A stretch of DNA of 64,000 nucleotides from Streptomyces sp. 135 (GTDB lineage: Bacteria > Actinomycetota > Actinomycetes > Streptomycetales > Streptomycetaceae). The stretch is taken from positions 6,572,001 to 6,636,000 of the forward strand of contig NZ_CP075691.1 of assembly GCF_020026305.1 (NCBI RefSeq). The letters are read 5' to 3'. The notes under the pieces were generated by a model, which did not search any database, was not told the origin of the DNA, and saw nothing but the letters and a program-made list of their open reading frames with translations. Shown here piece after piece: positions 34,162-42,538 of this stretch (position 1 is the first letter of the stretch; each line of letters opens with the position of its first letter). Made by a program: the position numbers and the translations under genes.

Positions 34162-34901
34162 TCGGAGTGCTGGAGCCAGGTGGCTGCCTCCTCCGGAGTG
34201 GTAGTCACCGGAACGCCCTCCGGCACCGGAGGCCGTTCCACGACCACTACGGGAACCCCCGCCTCGCGCGCGGCGGCCAGCTTCGGGGCCGTCGCCGCGC
34301 CTCCGCTGTCCTTCGTCACCACGACGTCGATCCGATGGGTACGCAGCAGTTCCCGCTCCCCGTCCAGCGTGAACGGGCCCCGGTCGAGGAGGACCCCCAT
34401 GCGGGCGGGGAACGGCGGCTCCGGCGCGTCCACGGAGCGTACGAGGAACCACAGCGCCGCCAGGTCCGGCTCCGCGAAGGCCGCGAGCCCCATCCGCCCC
34501 GTCGTGAGGAAGACCCGCTCGCCCAGCGCGGGAAGGACCCGCGCCGCCTGCTCCAGGGAGCCCACCGGATGCCAGTCGTCGCCCTCACCCGCTACCCAGC
34601 CGGGGCGGCGCAGCGCGAGCAGGGGAACATGGGCGGTGGCGGCGGCCGACGCCGCGTTGAACGAGATGGCCTTGGCGAAAGGATGGGTGGCGTCGATGAG
34701 CGCGTCCACGCGGTGCTCCCGCAGCCACGCCGCCATCCCCTCGGCCCCGCCGAACCCGCCGACACGGACCTCGCCGGGCGGCAGCCGGGGCGCGGCGACC
34801 CGTCCCGCCAGGGAACTGGTCACCCGCAGGCCCGCGTCGCCCGCGAGCAGCTCCGCCAGGCGGCGGGCCTCGGTCGTTCCCCCCAGAATCAGTACGTGCA
34901 C
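34152..34901 (-). CDS. cobK: Precorrin-6A reductase
   Basis: A 249-residue CobK/CbiJ protein reducing precorrin-6A (or the cobalt form) with NADPH. The N-terminal HVLILGGTTEARRLAELLAG and the central ALIDATHPFAKAISFNA motif are diagnostic, with the C-terminal VTKDSGGAATAPKLAAARE. It is divergent from cbiD with only 17 bp between the two start codons, so the promoters of each must overlap the other gene or the pair must be served from elsewhere. Its 3' end lies in the interspersed repeat. Confidence 0.92.
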   Translation of the reverse strand: MHVLILGGTTEARRLAELLAGDAGLRVTSSLAGRVAAPRLPPGEVRVGGFGGAEGMAAWLREHRVDALIDATHPFAKAISFNAASAAATAHVPLLALRRPGWVAGEGDDWHPVGSLEQAARVLPALGERVFLTTGRMGLAAFAEPDLAALWFLVRSVDAPEPPFPARMGVLLDRGPFTLDGERELLRTHRIDVVVTKDSGGAATAPKLAAAREAGVPVVVVERPPVPEGVPVTTTPEEAATWLQHSDAP

Positions 34902-34918
34902 GGAGTTCGGTTCCCCTC

Positions 34919-36055
34919 ATGAGTAAGGCAAGCGGCCCGCACGAGGCGCAGGGCGGACGCGGCGCCCAACTCAAGCACACCGGTCTGCGGCCCGGCTGGA
35001 CGACCGGCGCCTGCGCGACCGCCGCCACCACGGCCGCGTACACCGCGCTCCTGACCGGCGACTTCCCGGACCCGGTGACGATCACGCTGCCCAGGGGCCA
35101 GACGCCCGCCTTCGCGCTCGCCGCCGAGGAGCGGACGGACGCGTACGCCATGGCGGGCATCGTCAAGGACGCGGGCGACGATCCCGACGTCACGCACGGC
35201 GCGCTGGTCCGCTCCACGGTGCGGCGGCTGCCGCCCGGCTCCGGCGTCGTCTTCAAGGCGGGCCCCGGCGTCGGCACGGTCACCCGCCCCGGCCTGCCCC
35301 TGGACGTCGGCGAGCCCGCGATCAACCCGGTGCCGCGTCAGCTGATGCGGGACCACGTGGCGCGCGTGGCGGCGGAGCACGGCGGCAGCGGGGACGTGGA
35401 GATCACCGTCTCCGTCGACCACGGCGCGGAGATCGCCCGCTCCACCTGGAACCCCCGCCTCGGCATCCTCGGGGGCCTGTCCATCCTCGGCACCACCGGC
35501 ATCGTCGTGCCCTACTCCTGCTCGGCGTGGATCGACTCGATCCGGCGGGGCGTGGACGTGGCGCGGGCGGCCGGGCGTACGCATGTCGCCGGGTGCACCG
35601 GCTCGACCTCCGAGAAGACCGTCGTCGCCGAGTACGGCCTGCCCGAGGACGCGCTCCTGGACATGGGCGACTTCGCGGGCGCGGTCCTGAAGTACGTACG
35701 CCGCCACCCCGTCGACCGCCTCACCATCTGCGGCGGCTTCGCCAAACTGTCCAAGCTGGCGGCAGGACACCTCGACCTCCACTCGGCCCGCTCCCAGGTC
35801 GACAAGGCCTTCCTCGCGGAGCTGGCGCGCGCGGGCGGGGCGGACGAGGCTCTGGCGGCGCGGGTGGCCGCCGCCAACACCGGCCTGGAGGCCCTGCGCC
35901 TGTGCGAGGCGGCGGACGTACCGCTGGGCGACCTGGTGGCGGTCGCGGCGCGCGAGGCGGCCCTGGCGGTACTGCGGGGCGCCCCGGTCTCGGTGGACGT
36001 CATCTGCATCGACCGAGCGGGCACGGTGGTGGGGCGAAGTACCGCGACTCCGTGA
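34919..36055 (+). CDS. cbiD: Cobalt-precorrin-5B (C1)-methyltransferase
   Basis: A 378-residue CbiD: RPGWTTGACATAATTAAYTAL at the N terminus, GVGTVTRPGLPLDVGEPAIN, and the CTGSTSEKTVVAEYGL and DMGDFAGAVLKY segments. It methylates C-1 of the ring during contraction. CbiD belongs to the cobalt-early (anaerobic) nomenclature, whereas cobG and cobN are aerobic-route genes; this mix is usual in Streptomyces. The gene is followed immediately by copy 2 of the interspersed repeat. Confidence 0.93.
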   Translation: MSKASGPHEAQGGRGAQLKHTGLRPGWTTGACATAATTAAYTALLTGDFPDPVTITLPRGQTPAFALAAEERTDAYAMAGIVKDAGDDPDVTHGALVRSTVRRLPPGSGVVFKAGPGVGTVTRPGLPLDVGEPAINPVPRQLMRDHVARVAAEHGGSGDVEITVSVDHGAEIARSTWNPRLGILGGLSILGTTGIVVPYSCSAWIDSIRRGVDVARAAGRTHVAGCTGSTSEKTVVAEYGLPEDALLDMGDFAGAVLKYVRRHPVDRLTICGGFAKLSKLAAGHLDLHSARSQVDKAFLAELARAGGADEALAARVAAANTGLEALRLCEAADVPLGDLVAVAAREAALAVLRGAPVSVDVICIDRAGTVVGRSTATP

Positions 36056-36110
36056 GTGGCGCCCCTCGAGGGGCGCGGGGAACTGCGCGACCAGCCACGA
36101 CGAACCCGCA
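36056..36110. repeat. Copy 2 of the interspersed repeat, opposite orientation
   Basis: Starts with the perfect palindrome GCGCCCCTCGAGGGGCGC (36059-36076) and continues GGGGAACTGCGCGACCAGCC, the reverse complement of the common Streptomyces element. It lies between the convergent cbiD and cobM genes, so it probably acts as a bidirectional terminator. Together with copy 1 it brackets cobK-cbiD. Confidence 0.75.
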
Positions 36111-36119
36111 CTCAAGAAC

Positions 36120-36869
36120 TCAGCACACGTGCCGTTCCCTGTCCGCCGAGTACAGATGGCTGTCCCGGAACTGCGAGGCCCCCAACGTCCGCCCCACCAT
36201 GATCACGGCGGTCCGCACGATCCCCGCCTCCTTCACCTGCCCGGCGATGTCCGCCAGCGTCCCCCGCAGGATCACCTCGTCGGGCCGGCTGGCGAGAGCC
36301 ACCACGGCGGCGGGGCAGTCGGCGCCGTAATGAGGCAGCAGCTCCTCGACCACCCGGTCGACATACCCGGCGGCCAGGTGCAGCACCAGCAGCGCCCCGC
36401 TGCGGCCCAGCGTGGCGAGGTCCTCGCCCTCGGGCATGGCCGTGGCCCGCTGCGCGACCCGCGTGAGGATCACCGTCTGCCCGACCGTCGGCACCGTCAG
36501 CTCCCGCTTCAGCGCGGCGGCGGCGGCCGCGAACGCCGGGACGCCCGGGACCACTTCGTACGGGACACCCGCCGCGTCGAGCCGCCGCATCTGCTCGGCG
36601 ACGGCGCTGAACACGGACGGGTCGCCCGAGTGCAGTCGCGCCACGTCGAGCCCCGCCTCGTGGGCGCGCACCAACTCGGCGGTGATCTCGTCCAGGTTGA
36701 GCTGCGCGGTGTCCACGAGCCGTGCCCCGTCCGGGCATTCGGCGAGGAGTTCCCGCGGGACGAGGCTGCCCGCGTACAGGCAGACCTGGCAGGCGGCGAG
36801 CGTCCGGGCGCCGCGCACCGTGATCAGGTCGGCGGCGCCGGGGCCGGCGCCGATGAAGTACACGGTCAT
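36120..36869 (-). CDS. cobM: Precorrin-4 C11-methyltransferase
   Basis: A 249-residue SAM-dependent corrin methyltransferase: VYFIGAGPGAADLITVRGAR, LYAGSLVPRELL, ARLHSGDPSVFSAV and QTVILTRVAQRATAMPEGE are typical CobM/CbiF motifs. It adds the methyl at C-11 of precorrin-4. ATG 36869 has GAGGAG upstream, and its start overlaps the cobL stop (ATGA), so cobL-cobM are coupled. Intact. Confidence 0.93.
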   Translation of the reverse strand: MTVYFIGAGPGAADLITVRGARTLAACQVCLYAGSLVPRELLAECPDGARLVDTAQLNLDEITAELVRAHEAGLDVARLHSGDPSVFSAVAEQMRRLDAAGVPYEVVPGVPAFAAAAAALKRELTVPTVGQTVILTRVAQRATAMPEGEDLATLGRSGALLVLHLAAGYVDRVVEELLPHYGADCPAAVVALASRPDEVILRGTLADIAGQVKEAGIVRTAVIMVGRTLGASQFRDSHLYSADRERHVC

Positions 36870-38105
36870 CGTTCTTGTTCTCCTCGATCGCCTGGTTGTG
36901 CGCGCTTGGTGACGGACCATTGGGTGACCGGCATGGCCTGCCGCCACCCGGTGAAGCCGCCGACGGGGACGGCCTGAGCGACCGCGAGCCGTACCAACTC
37001 GCCGCCGTGGCGCCGGTACCGGTCGGCGAGCAGCGCCTCGGACTCCATCGTGACGGTGTTGGCGACGAGCCGCCCGCCGGCGGGCAGCGCCGCCCAACAG
37101 GCGTCCAGCAGGCCGGGCGCGGTGAGGCCGCCGCCGATGAACACGGCGTCGGGCGTGGGCAGTGCGTCCAGCGCGGCGGGCGCGGCGCCGGTGACGACGC
37201 GCAGGCCGGGCACGCCCAGGTGCTCGGCGTTTCGGACGATCCGCTCGGCCCGCACGGCGTTCTTCTCCACGGTGACGGCGCGGCACGAGGGGTGCGTGCG
37301 CATCCACTCCACCGCGATCGACCCGGAGCCGCCGCCCACGTCCCACAGCAGCTCGCCGGGCGCGGGCGCGAGCGCGGCCAGGGTCGCGGCGCGCACATGC
37401 CGCTTGGTGAGCTGCCCGTCGCTCTCGTACGCCGCGTCGGGCAGCCCCGGCGCCGCGCCGAGCCGCAGGGCGTCCGGGGCGCGGCGGCACTCGACCGCGA
37501 CGACGTTCAGGGGATCGCCGGGCGCGTGCGACCAGGCGTCGGCGACACCCTCGTACGCACACTCGTGCGCCGACCCCAGCTGTTCCAGTACGCGCATCCG
37601 GCTCGGCCCGAAGCCCCGGTCCCGCAGCAGCGCGGCGACCTCGCCCGGCGTCGCGGCGCCCGCGCTGAGCACGAGCAGGCGCCGCCCGTCGTGCAGCGCG
37701 GCGGCCAGGCGCGCCGCCGGGCGCCCGACGAGCGTGATCACCTCGGTGTCCTCGACGGGCCAGCCGAGGCGCGCGCAGGCGAGGGAGACCGAGGACGGGT
37801 GCGGGAGGACGCGCAGCCTGTCGGCGCCCAGCTCCTCGGTGAGGCGCGCCTGCCGTAGAACATGGGGTCGCCGCTGGCGAGGACGGCGACGCGGCGTCCG
37901 GCGTGGTAGAGCAGTGCGCGCACGGCGGGCCGCAGCGGCGAGGCCAGGCCACGCGCTCAGGCGCGGCGGGCAGCAGGCCGAGCTGGCGCGGGCCGCCGAC
38001 GACGACCTCGGCGTCCGCGAGGACGGCGCGGGAGGCGGCCGGCCCCGGGCTGCCCGACGACGACGGCGCCTGCGCGGGGAGGCCCCCTGGGCCTGCCCCT
38101 GGCAC
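36866..38105 (-). pseudogene. cobL: Precorrin-6Y C5,15-methyltransferase, N-terminal half frameshifted
   Basis: CobL methylates C-5 and C-15 and decarboxylates. The C-terminal methyltransferase (LLWDVGGGSGSIAVEWMRTH, AVFIGGGLTAPGLLDACW) and the stretch from LTEELGADRLRVLPHPSS onward are in one intact frame. Upstream, the conserved N-terminal domain is split over two other frames: AVLADAEVVVGGPRQLGLLP (to about 37965), then RALLYHAGRRVAVLASGDP (to about 37857). At least two single-base shifts are needed to join them, and a few residues around the GDPMFYG motif seem missing. The first 20-30 residues match poorly, so the start is not resolved. Either sequencing indels or a genuine lesion in the C20-side domain. 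Confidence 0.75.
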
Positions 38106-38289
38106 TCTACTGGTGACCAGGTGGTTTCCGGCTCCCGGCTGCCGACAGAGGCGCCCGCGAGGCCCCTGGGCCGCCCCGTCCGGGACCGTCTTCGGTGCGC
38201 CATCCGTGTCGCTGTTGGGCTGAACGGGTGACTTGGCGTAAGAATTGGCCGGTGCAGACTAAGAGTGCGAGCCAGGACGGGGTGGGCAA

Positions 38290-38682
38290 GTGAGTAGCAG
38301 TCAGCGCCACGACGTCACCGACGAACAGTGGGAAGGGCTCGCCCAGGTCGTACCGCTGCGCAGCCGCAACGAATGGCCTTCATGGCCCGGACACCGCGCG
38401 CTGCCCGAAGCGGAGACCGAGACACGCCGGCGGTTCGTGGTGATGCGGGTCAACGTCTTCTCGGACGCCCGCGAGGTCGCCGAGACGGTCATGTCGCAGA
38501 TCCCGGTCCTGCTCGACCTGACGGGCGCCGAGACGGACGTCGCCAAGCGCGTCCTCGACTTCAGCAGCGGTGTGGTGATGGGCCTCGGCTGCGGCATGCA
38601 CCGGGTCGACAAGAACGTCTTCCTCCTCGCCCCGCCCGGCACGGAGGTGCAGGGTCTGGTGGAGGCCGTGGCGCAGCCCTGA
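38290..38682 (+). CDS. SepF-like cell-division protein
   Basis: A 130-residue protein whose C-terminal about 85 residues match the SepF fold: VFSDAREVAETVMSQIPVLL, TDVAKRVLDFSSGVVMGLGC and the HRVDKNVFLLAPPGTEV ending. SepF binds the FtsZ C terminus and helps organise the Z-ring at the membrane. The usual amphipathic N-terminal membrane helix is not obvious here (the N terminus is polar, TDEQWEGLAQVVPLRSRNE). It is probably one of the extra SepF-like paralogues found in Streptomyces rather than the main one beside ftsZ. GTG 38290. Confidence 0.8.
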   Translation: MSSSQRHDVTDEQWEGLAQVVPLRSRNEWPSWPGHRALPEAETETRRRFVVMRVNVFSDAREVAETVMSQIPVLLDLTGAETDVAKRVLDFSSGVVMGLGCGMHRVDKNVFLLAPPGTEVQGLVEAVAQP

Positions 38683-38777
38683 CCGGCGGGACAGGCCCGG
38701 GACGGTCGGCGCCGCCCGCCGCCCGTCACCCGCTTGCCGCGTCCTCGGCACCAATCGGTGACCTTGGGGGGATGGTG

Positions 38778-38807
38778 TTCGTTAAGGACCCGTCCCGGGT
38801 CAACGAA
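38778..38807. promoter_or_regulatory. Palindromic candidate operator before rppA
   Basis: GACCCG-TCC-CGGGTC (38787-38801) is a perfect 6+3+6 inverted repeat, flanked by TTCGTT (38778-38783) and AACGAA (38802-38807). It lies 33-62 bp upstream of the rppA start, in the expected promoter region. The regulator is unknown. Confidence 0.5.
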
Positions 38808-38839
38808 GGCACTATGTGCCGGTGGAGTAAGGGTGTCGC

Positions 38840-39916
38840 ATGGCGACCTTGTGTCGGCCGGCCGTCTCGGTTCCGGAATACGTCATCACCATGGAGGACA
38901 CGCTGGAGCTGGCTCGCACGCGCCATGCGGGCCATCCCCACCTGCCTCTGGCGTTGCGCCTGATCGAGAACACCGGCGTACGGACCCGGCGTCTGGTGCA
39001 GCCGATCGCCGAGACGCTCACGCATCCGGGCTTCGAGGAGCGCAACCGGCTGTACGCGGCCGAGGCGAAGGCCCGGGTGCCGGCGGTCGTGCGGCGCGCG
39101 CTGGAGGACGGCGAGCTGCGGGCCGCGGACATCGACATGATCATCTATGTGTCCTGCACCGGGTTCATGATGCCCTCGCTCACCGCCTGGCTGATCAACT
39201 CGATGGGTTTCCGGTCCACCACGCGGCAACTGCCGATCGCGCAGCTGGGCTGCGCGGCGGGCGGGGCGGCGATCAACCGGGCGCACGACTTCTGCACGGC
39301 CCATCCGGGGGCGAACGCGCTGATCGTGGCCTGCGAGTTCTGCTCGCTGTGCTACCAGCCCACCGACGTCGGTGTCGGATCGCTGCTGTCCAACGGCCTG
39401 TTCGGAGACGGTGTGGCCGCCGCCGTCGTCCGCGGGACCGGCGGCTACGGCATCCGCCTGGAACGCAACGGCTCGTACCTCATCCCGGAGACGGAGGACT
39501 GGATCGCGTACGACGTACGGGCGACCGGCTTCCACTTCCTGCTGGACAAGCGCGTACCGGGCACCATGGAGCCGCTGGCCCCCGCGCTGCGCGACCTCGC
39601 CGACGACCACGGCTGGGACGCATCCGACCTCGACTTCTACATCGTGCACGCCGGCGGGCCACGCATCCTCGACGACCTGAGCACCTTCCTGCACGTCGAC
39701 CCGAAGGCCTTCCGCCACAGCAGGGCCACCCTGAGCGAGTACGGGAACATCGCAAGCGCCGTCGTACTGGACGCGCTGCGCCGGCTGTTCGACGAGGGGG
39801 GCGCCCCGGACCAGGCGCGCGGCCTCCTGGCCGGATTCGGCCCCGGCATCACCGCCGAGATGGCACTGGGCCAGTGGAGCCGCACGTCGTGCCCCGCACC
39901 ACAGGAAACCCGATGA
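38840..39916 (+). CDS. rppA: Type III polyketide synthase, 1,3,6,8-tetrahydroxynaphthalene synthase
   Basis: A 358-residue chalcone-synthase-fold enzyme. The catalytic triad falls at C138 (QLGCAAGG), H270 (IVHAGGPRILDD) and N303 (SEYGNIASA), the same numbers as RppA of S. griseus. It condenses five malonyl-CoA to 1,3,6,8-tetrahydroxynaphthalene, precursor of flaviolin-type pigments and naphthalene melanin. Its stop overlaps the cupin start (ATGA), and a P450 follows, the usual rppA operon partners. A palindrome upstream may be its operator. Confidence 0.94.
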   Translation: MATLCRPAVSVPEYVITMEDTLELARTRHAGHPHLPLALRLIENTGVRTRRLVQPIAETLTHPGFEERNRLYAAEAKARVPAVVRRALEDGELRAADIDMIIYVSCTGFMMPSLTAWLINSMGFRSTTRQLPIAQLGCAAGGAAINRAHDFCTAHPGANALIVACEFCSLCYQPTDVGVGSLLSNGLFGDGVAAAVVRGTGGYGIRLERNGSYLIPETEDWIAYDVRATGFHFLLDKRVPGTMEPLAPALRDLADDHGWDASDLDFYIVHAGGPRILDDLSTFLHVDPKAFRHSRATLSEYGNIASAVVLDALRRLFDEGGAPDQARGLLAGFGPGITAEMALGQWSRTSCPAPQETR

Positions 39917-40479
39917 CCGCCCACCCCCTGATCACGACGACCCCGCGCAGCGGCCTGGTCGTCCCGCCCGGTGAGGGCCGTACGCTGCGCGCGGCCGCCC
40001 AGGACGTGACGTTCAAGGTGACCGGCGGGCAGTCGCGCTTCTCGTCGAGCTTCGAGGTGCTCGTACCGCCCGGTTTCGACGTCGGGGCCCACGTCCACGC
40101 CCGCAGCGAGGAGTTGTTCTACGTCCTCGAGGGCGAACTCGACGTCCTCGCCTTCGAGCCGGGGGTACGCACCGCGGACAGCTGGCGGGGATGGCAGTCG
40201 CCGAACGGGGAGCGTGTGGTCCGTGCCACGCCCGGCACGGTCATCCTGGTCCCGCCCGGCTGCCCGCACGCTTTCGCCAACCCCACCGGCGACCCGGCCC
40301 GGATGTTCTTCCAGTCGTCCCCGCCTCCGAACCACGAGCGCTACTTCGAGGAACTCCTGGAGATCCTCTCCGCCGACGGGCCCGTGAACCACGAGGCCAT
40401 CACCGCGCTGCGCCGCCGCTACGACATCGAGCAGCTCACCCCGCTGCGCCACGACCCGCCGACGCGAAGCCGGCCATGA
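39913..40479 (+). CDS. Cupin-domain quinone-forming monooxygenase-like protein
   Basis: A 188-residue cupin. The first metal motif reads VGAHVHARSEELFYVLEGEL (H-x-H, E) and the second contains VPPGCPHAFANPTG. In related rppA operons a cupin protein oxidises tetrahydroxynaphthalene to flaviolin, and position between rppA and the P450 supports that role here. ATG 39913 overlaps the rppA stop. The C-terminal tail (about 40 residues, ALRRRYDIEQLTP) is helical and polar. No transit signal, so cytosolic. Confidence 0.82.
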   Translation: MTAHPLITTTPRSGLVVPPGEGRTLRAAAQDVTFKVTGGQSRFSSSFEVLVPPGFDVGAHVHARSEELFYVLEGELDVLAFEPGVRTADSWRGWQSPNGERVVRATPGTVILVPPGCPHAFANPTGDPARMFFQSSPPPNHERYFEELLEILSADGPVNHEAITALRRRYDIEQLTPLRHDPPTRSRP

Positions 40480-40489
40480 CGAGGAGCCA

Positions 40490-41698
40490 GTGATGCAGGA
40501 CGGGCCCGCCCCGCTGTACGAGGTGTCGGACTTGGCCGCCCTCGACTTCGACCCCTTTCTGCGCCAAGCGCTGCGGACCGAGCCGGTCATCCGGGTCCGG
40601 CTGCCCCACGGAGCCCCCGGCGAGTGCTGGCTGGCGACACGGCACGACGCCGTCCGGTTCGTCACCTCTGACTCCAGATTCACCCGTGACATCGTCGGCC
40701 GACCGCTGCCCAGCATGAACAGGTACCTCATCCCGCTGGACCGCGCGGTCAGCTTCGTCGACCCGCCCGACCACACCCGCGTCCGTTCCGTGGTCTCCTC
40801 GGCGTTCAACCGCTCCGGCATGGCGGCCCTGCGGCCCCGCGCCCAAGCCGTGCTCGACCGGCTCGTCGACGCCATGGTCGCGGCCGGGCCGCCCGCCGAC
40901 CTCATCCAGCACGTGACCTCCCCCTTCCCCATGCATGTCATCGGAGCCGTGCTGGGCGTGCCGGAAGCCGACCGGCCGCGCCTGCGCACGTGGGCGAGCG
41001 CCGTCCTGACCCGGGCGAAGGACGAAGCGGAGGTCGAGCGCGTACGGCTCGCCAAGGAAGAGGCCCGCGCCTTCTTCCTGGAACTGGCCCGCGAACGCCG
41101 CCGCCGGCCGCAGGACGACCTCGTCAGCGAACTGGGAGCCGCCGTCGACAGCGGCAGGATCGAGGAGGAGGAACTCCTCGCCCTGGCCACGCTGATGGCC
41201 CTCAACGGCTGGCACGCGGTACGCAACCACACCTCCAACATGGTCTACGTCCTGCTCACCGACGAGAGCCTGCGGAGCCGGCTGCGATCCGACCCGCGGG
41301 CCGTGCCGGCGGCCGTGGAAGAACTGCTGCGCTGGATCCCTCACAAGCACGGCGTGGGCCAAGCCCGCATCGCCACCGAGGACGTGGAGGTCGCGGGCGT
41401 CCTGGTCCGCCGAGGCGAGGCCGTCTACGTCTCGTACGTCGCGGCGAACTGGGACGAACGGTGCTACCCCGAACCGCACCGGATCGACATCGACCGCGAG
41501 GGCCCGCCCCACCTCGCCTTCGGCTACGGCCCCCACCACTGCGTGGCACCGCTGCTGGCCCGCATGGAGGCCGAGCTGCTGCTGACCACACTGCTCGCAC
41601 GCCTCCCCGACCTGCGACTGGCCGTCGATCCCGCACAGGTGCCCTGGCAGAAGGACGTACTCATCCGAGGGCCGGTGACACTGCCGGTCACCTGGTAG
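40490..41698 (+). CDS. Cytochrome P450 of the CYP158/P450-mel type
   Basis: A 402-residue P450. Heme ligand C351 in FGYGPHHCVA, ExxR in VEELLRWIPHKHG, and C-helix VDPPDHTRVRSVV. The I-helix motif is unusual: LNGWHAVRNHTSNM has no canonical acidic-Thr pair, as in CYP158A enzymes that polymerise flaviolin by radical coupling. Being third in the rppA operon, it probably couples flaviolin or tetrahydroxynaphthalene into dimers and trimers (dark, UV-protective pigment). It starts 10 bp after the cupin stop; a long inverted repeat follows it. Confidence 0.87.
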   Translation: MMQDGPAPLYEVSDLAALDFDPFLRQALRTEPVIRVRLPHGAPGECWLATRHDAVRFVTSDSRFTRDIVGRPLPSMNRYLIPLDRAVSFVDPPDHTRVRSVVSSAFNRSGMAALRPRAQAVLDRLVDAMVAAGPPADLIQHVTSPFPMHVIGAVLGVPEADRPRLRTWASAVLTRAKDEAEVERVRLAKEEARAFFLELARERRRRPQDDLVSELGAAVDSGRIEEEELLALATLMALNGWHAVRNHTSNMVYVLLTDESLRSRLRSDPRAVPAAVEELLRWIPHKHGVGQARIATEDVEVAGVLVRRGEAVYVSYVAANWDERCYPEPHRIDIDREGPPHLAFGYGPHHCVAPLLARMEAELLLTTLLARLPDLRLAVDPAQVPWQKDVLIRGPVTLPVTW

Positions 41699-41801
41699 CG
41701 GCGAGCCGTCCACGGCGTCGCCCGGGTCGTTGTCGGCCACGGGCGCGCGGTCTTCCCGTGAATCACCGGCCCTTCCCCGTACCGGCCGCCCCCGCGGCAC
41801 C

Positions 41802-41871
41802 GGCCGTCGGCGGGGCGCGGCAGGCCGGACCGCTACGGGTCCCCGCGGGGCTTCGGCCACCGCCGACGGCC
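41802..41871 (+). terminator. Long inverted repeat downstream of the rppA operon
   Basis: GGCCGTCGGCGG (41802-41813) is repeated inverted as CCGCCGACGGCC (41860-41871), with a 46-nt loop holding further GC-rich self-complementary sequence. Probable terminator. The rest of the 372-bp interval 41699-42070 shows no convincing gene. Confidence 0.55.
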
Positions 41872-42070
41872 GGGGCGCCGCCTGAACCGTGCCCCCTCGG
41901 CTGCCGCGGCCGGAAACCCCGGCACCAATCACGCCACCGGCAAACCCCTCCGGCAAGAGCCGCCATGCCGACTCAAACCCCTGGTTACGCAGCCGTGTTG
42001 CCGCCGCCTACCGTGAACGCCGCATGGCACCCGCACGTCCCATCCGACGTCTGCGTCCACCGGGGAGAAT

Positions 42071-42370
42071 AGCGAGAACCAGAAGTGGGAGATCACCCAG
42101 ACACACAGCCCGTACGAGGTCACCATCAGGTCGGTCCTCGGTGAGCTCTTCCTGAACCTCTCCACCGACCGGTCCTACCCGCCCAAGCTGGCCGTCCAGC
42201 CGTTCTACGTCGTCTGGTCGCTCGCCCCCGTGGCCGAGAACGCCTACCGCGTCAGCTACCCCGGCACCCTGCAGGTCGCCACGCTCTCCAGCGACTCCGA
42301 GGGCACCCAGGCCATCATCGAGTCCGGCACCCTGTCCCCGAGCCAGGAGTGGCTGTTCGAGCGCGCCTGA
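42071..42370 (+). pseudogene. Orphan open frame lacking a start codon, unknown protein
   Basis: A 99-residue frame begins SENQKWEITQTHSPYEVTI and reads through PFYVVWSLAPVAENAYRVSY to a TGA at 42368-42370. Composition is protein-like (Tyr, Trp, Ser, balanced charges) with no stop, but no ATG, GTG or TTG lies in frame before it. The upstream sequence is GGGGAGAATAGCGAG: adding one G would give an ideal ribosome site and ATG-AGC-GAG. So the start was probably lost by a 1-base deletion, real or technical. It is not a family I recognise. Confidence 0.55.
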
Positions 42371-42538
42371 CGAGAAACCGACGAGCTCCCGTTCACCGGC
42401 GCGACCCCGGTGGGCGGGAGTTCGGCTGTATCCCCTAGGAGAGGCGGTGTGGGGGAGCTTCGGGGGGAATCCCCCGATCGTAGGAAGGTCGGCTTGGCGG
42501 AACGGTTCGCCCCGTGCGACGCCGCTTAGCTTCCGGAC

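Noticed and set aside
38107..38175. Possible second cobalamin riboswitch upstream of cobL (minus strand AGCCGGAAACCACCTGG)
   Set aside because: There is a B12-box-like string, but the GCCACTGTGA core and the correct spacing are missing, and the 5' part of cobL is itself disordered. Too weak to call.
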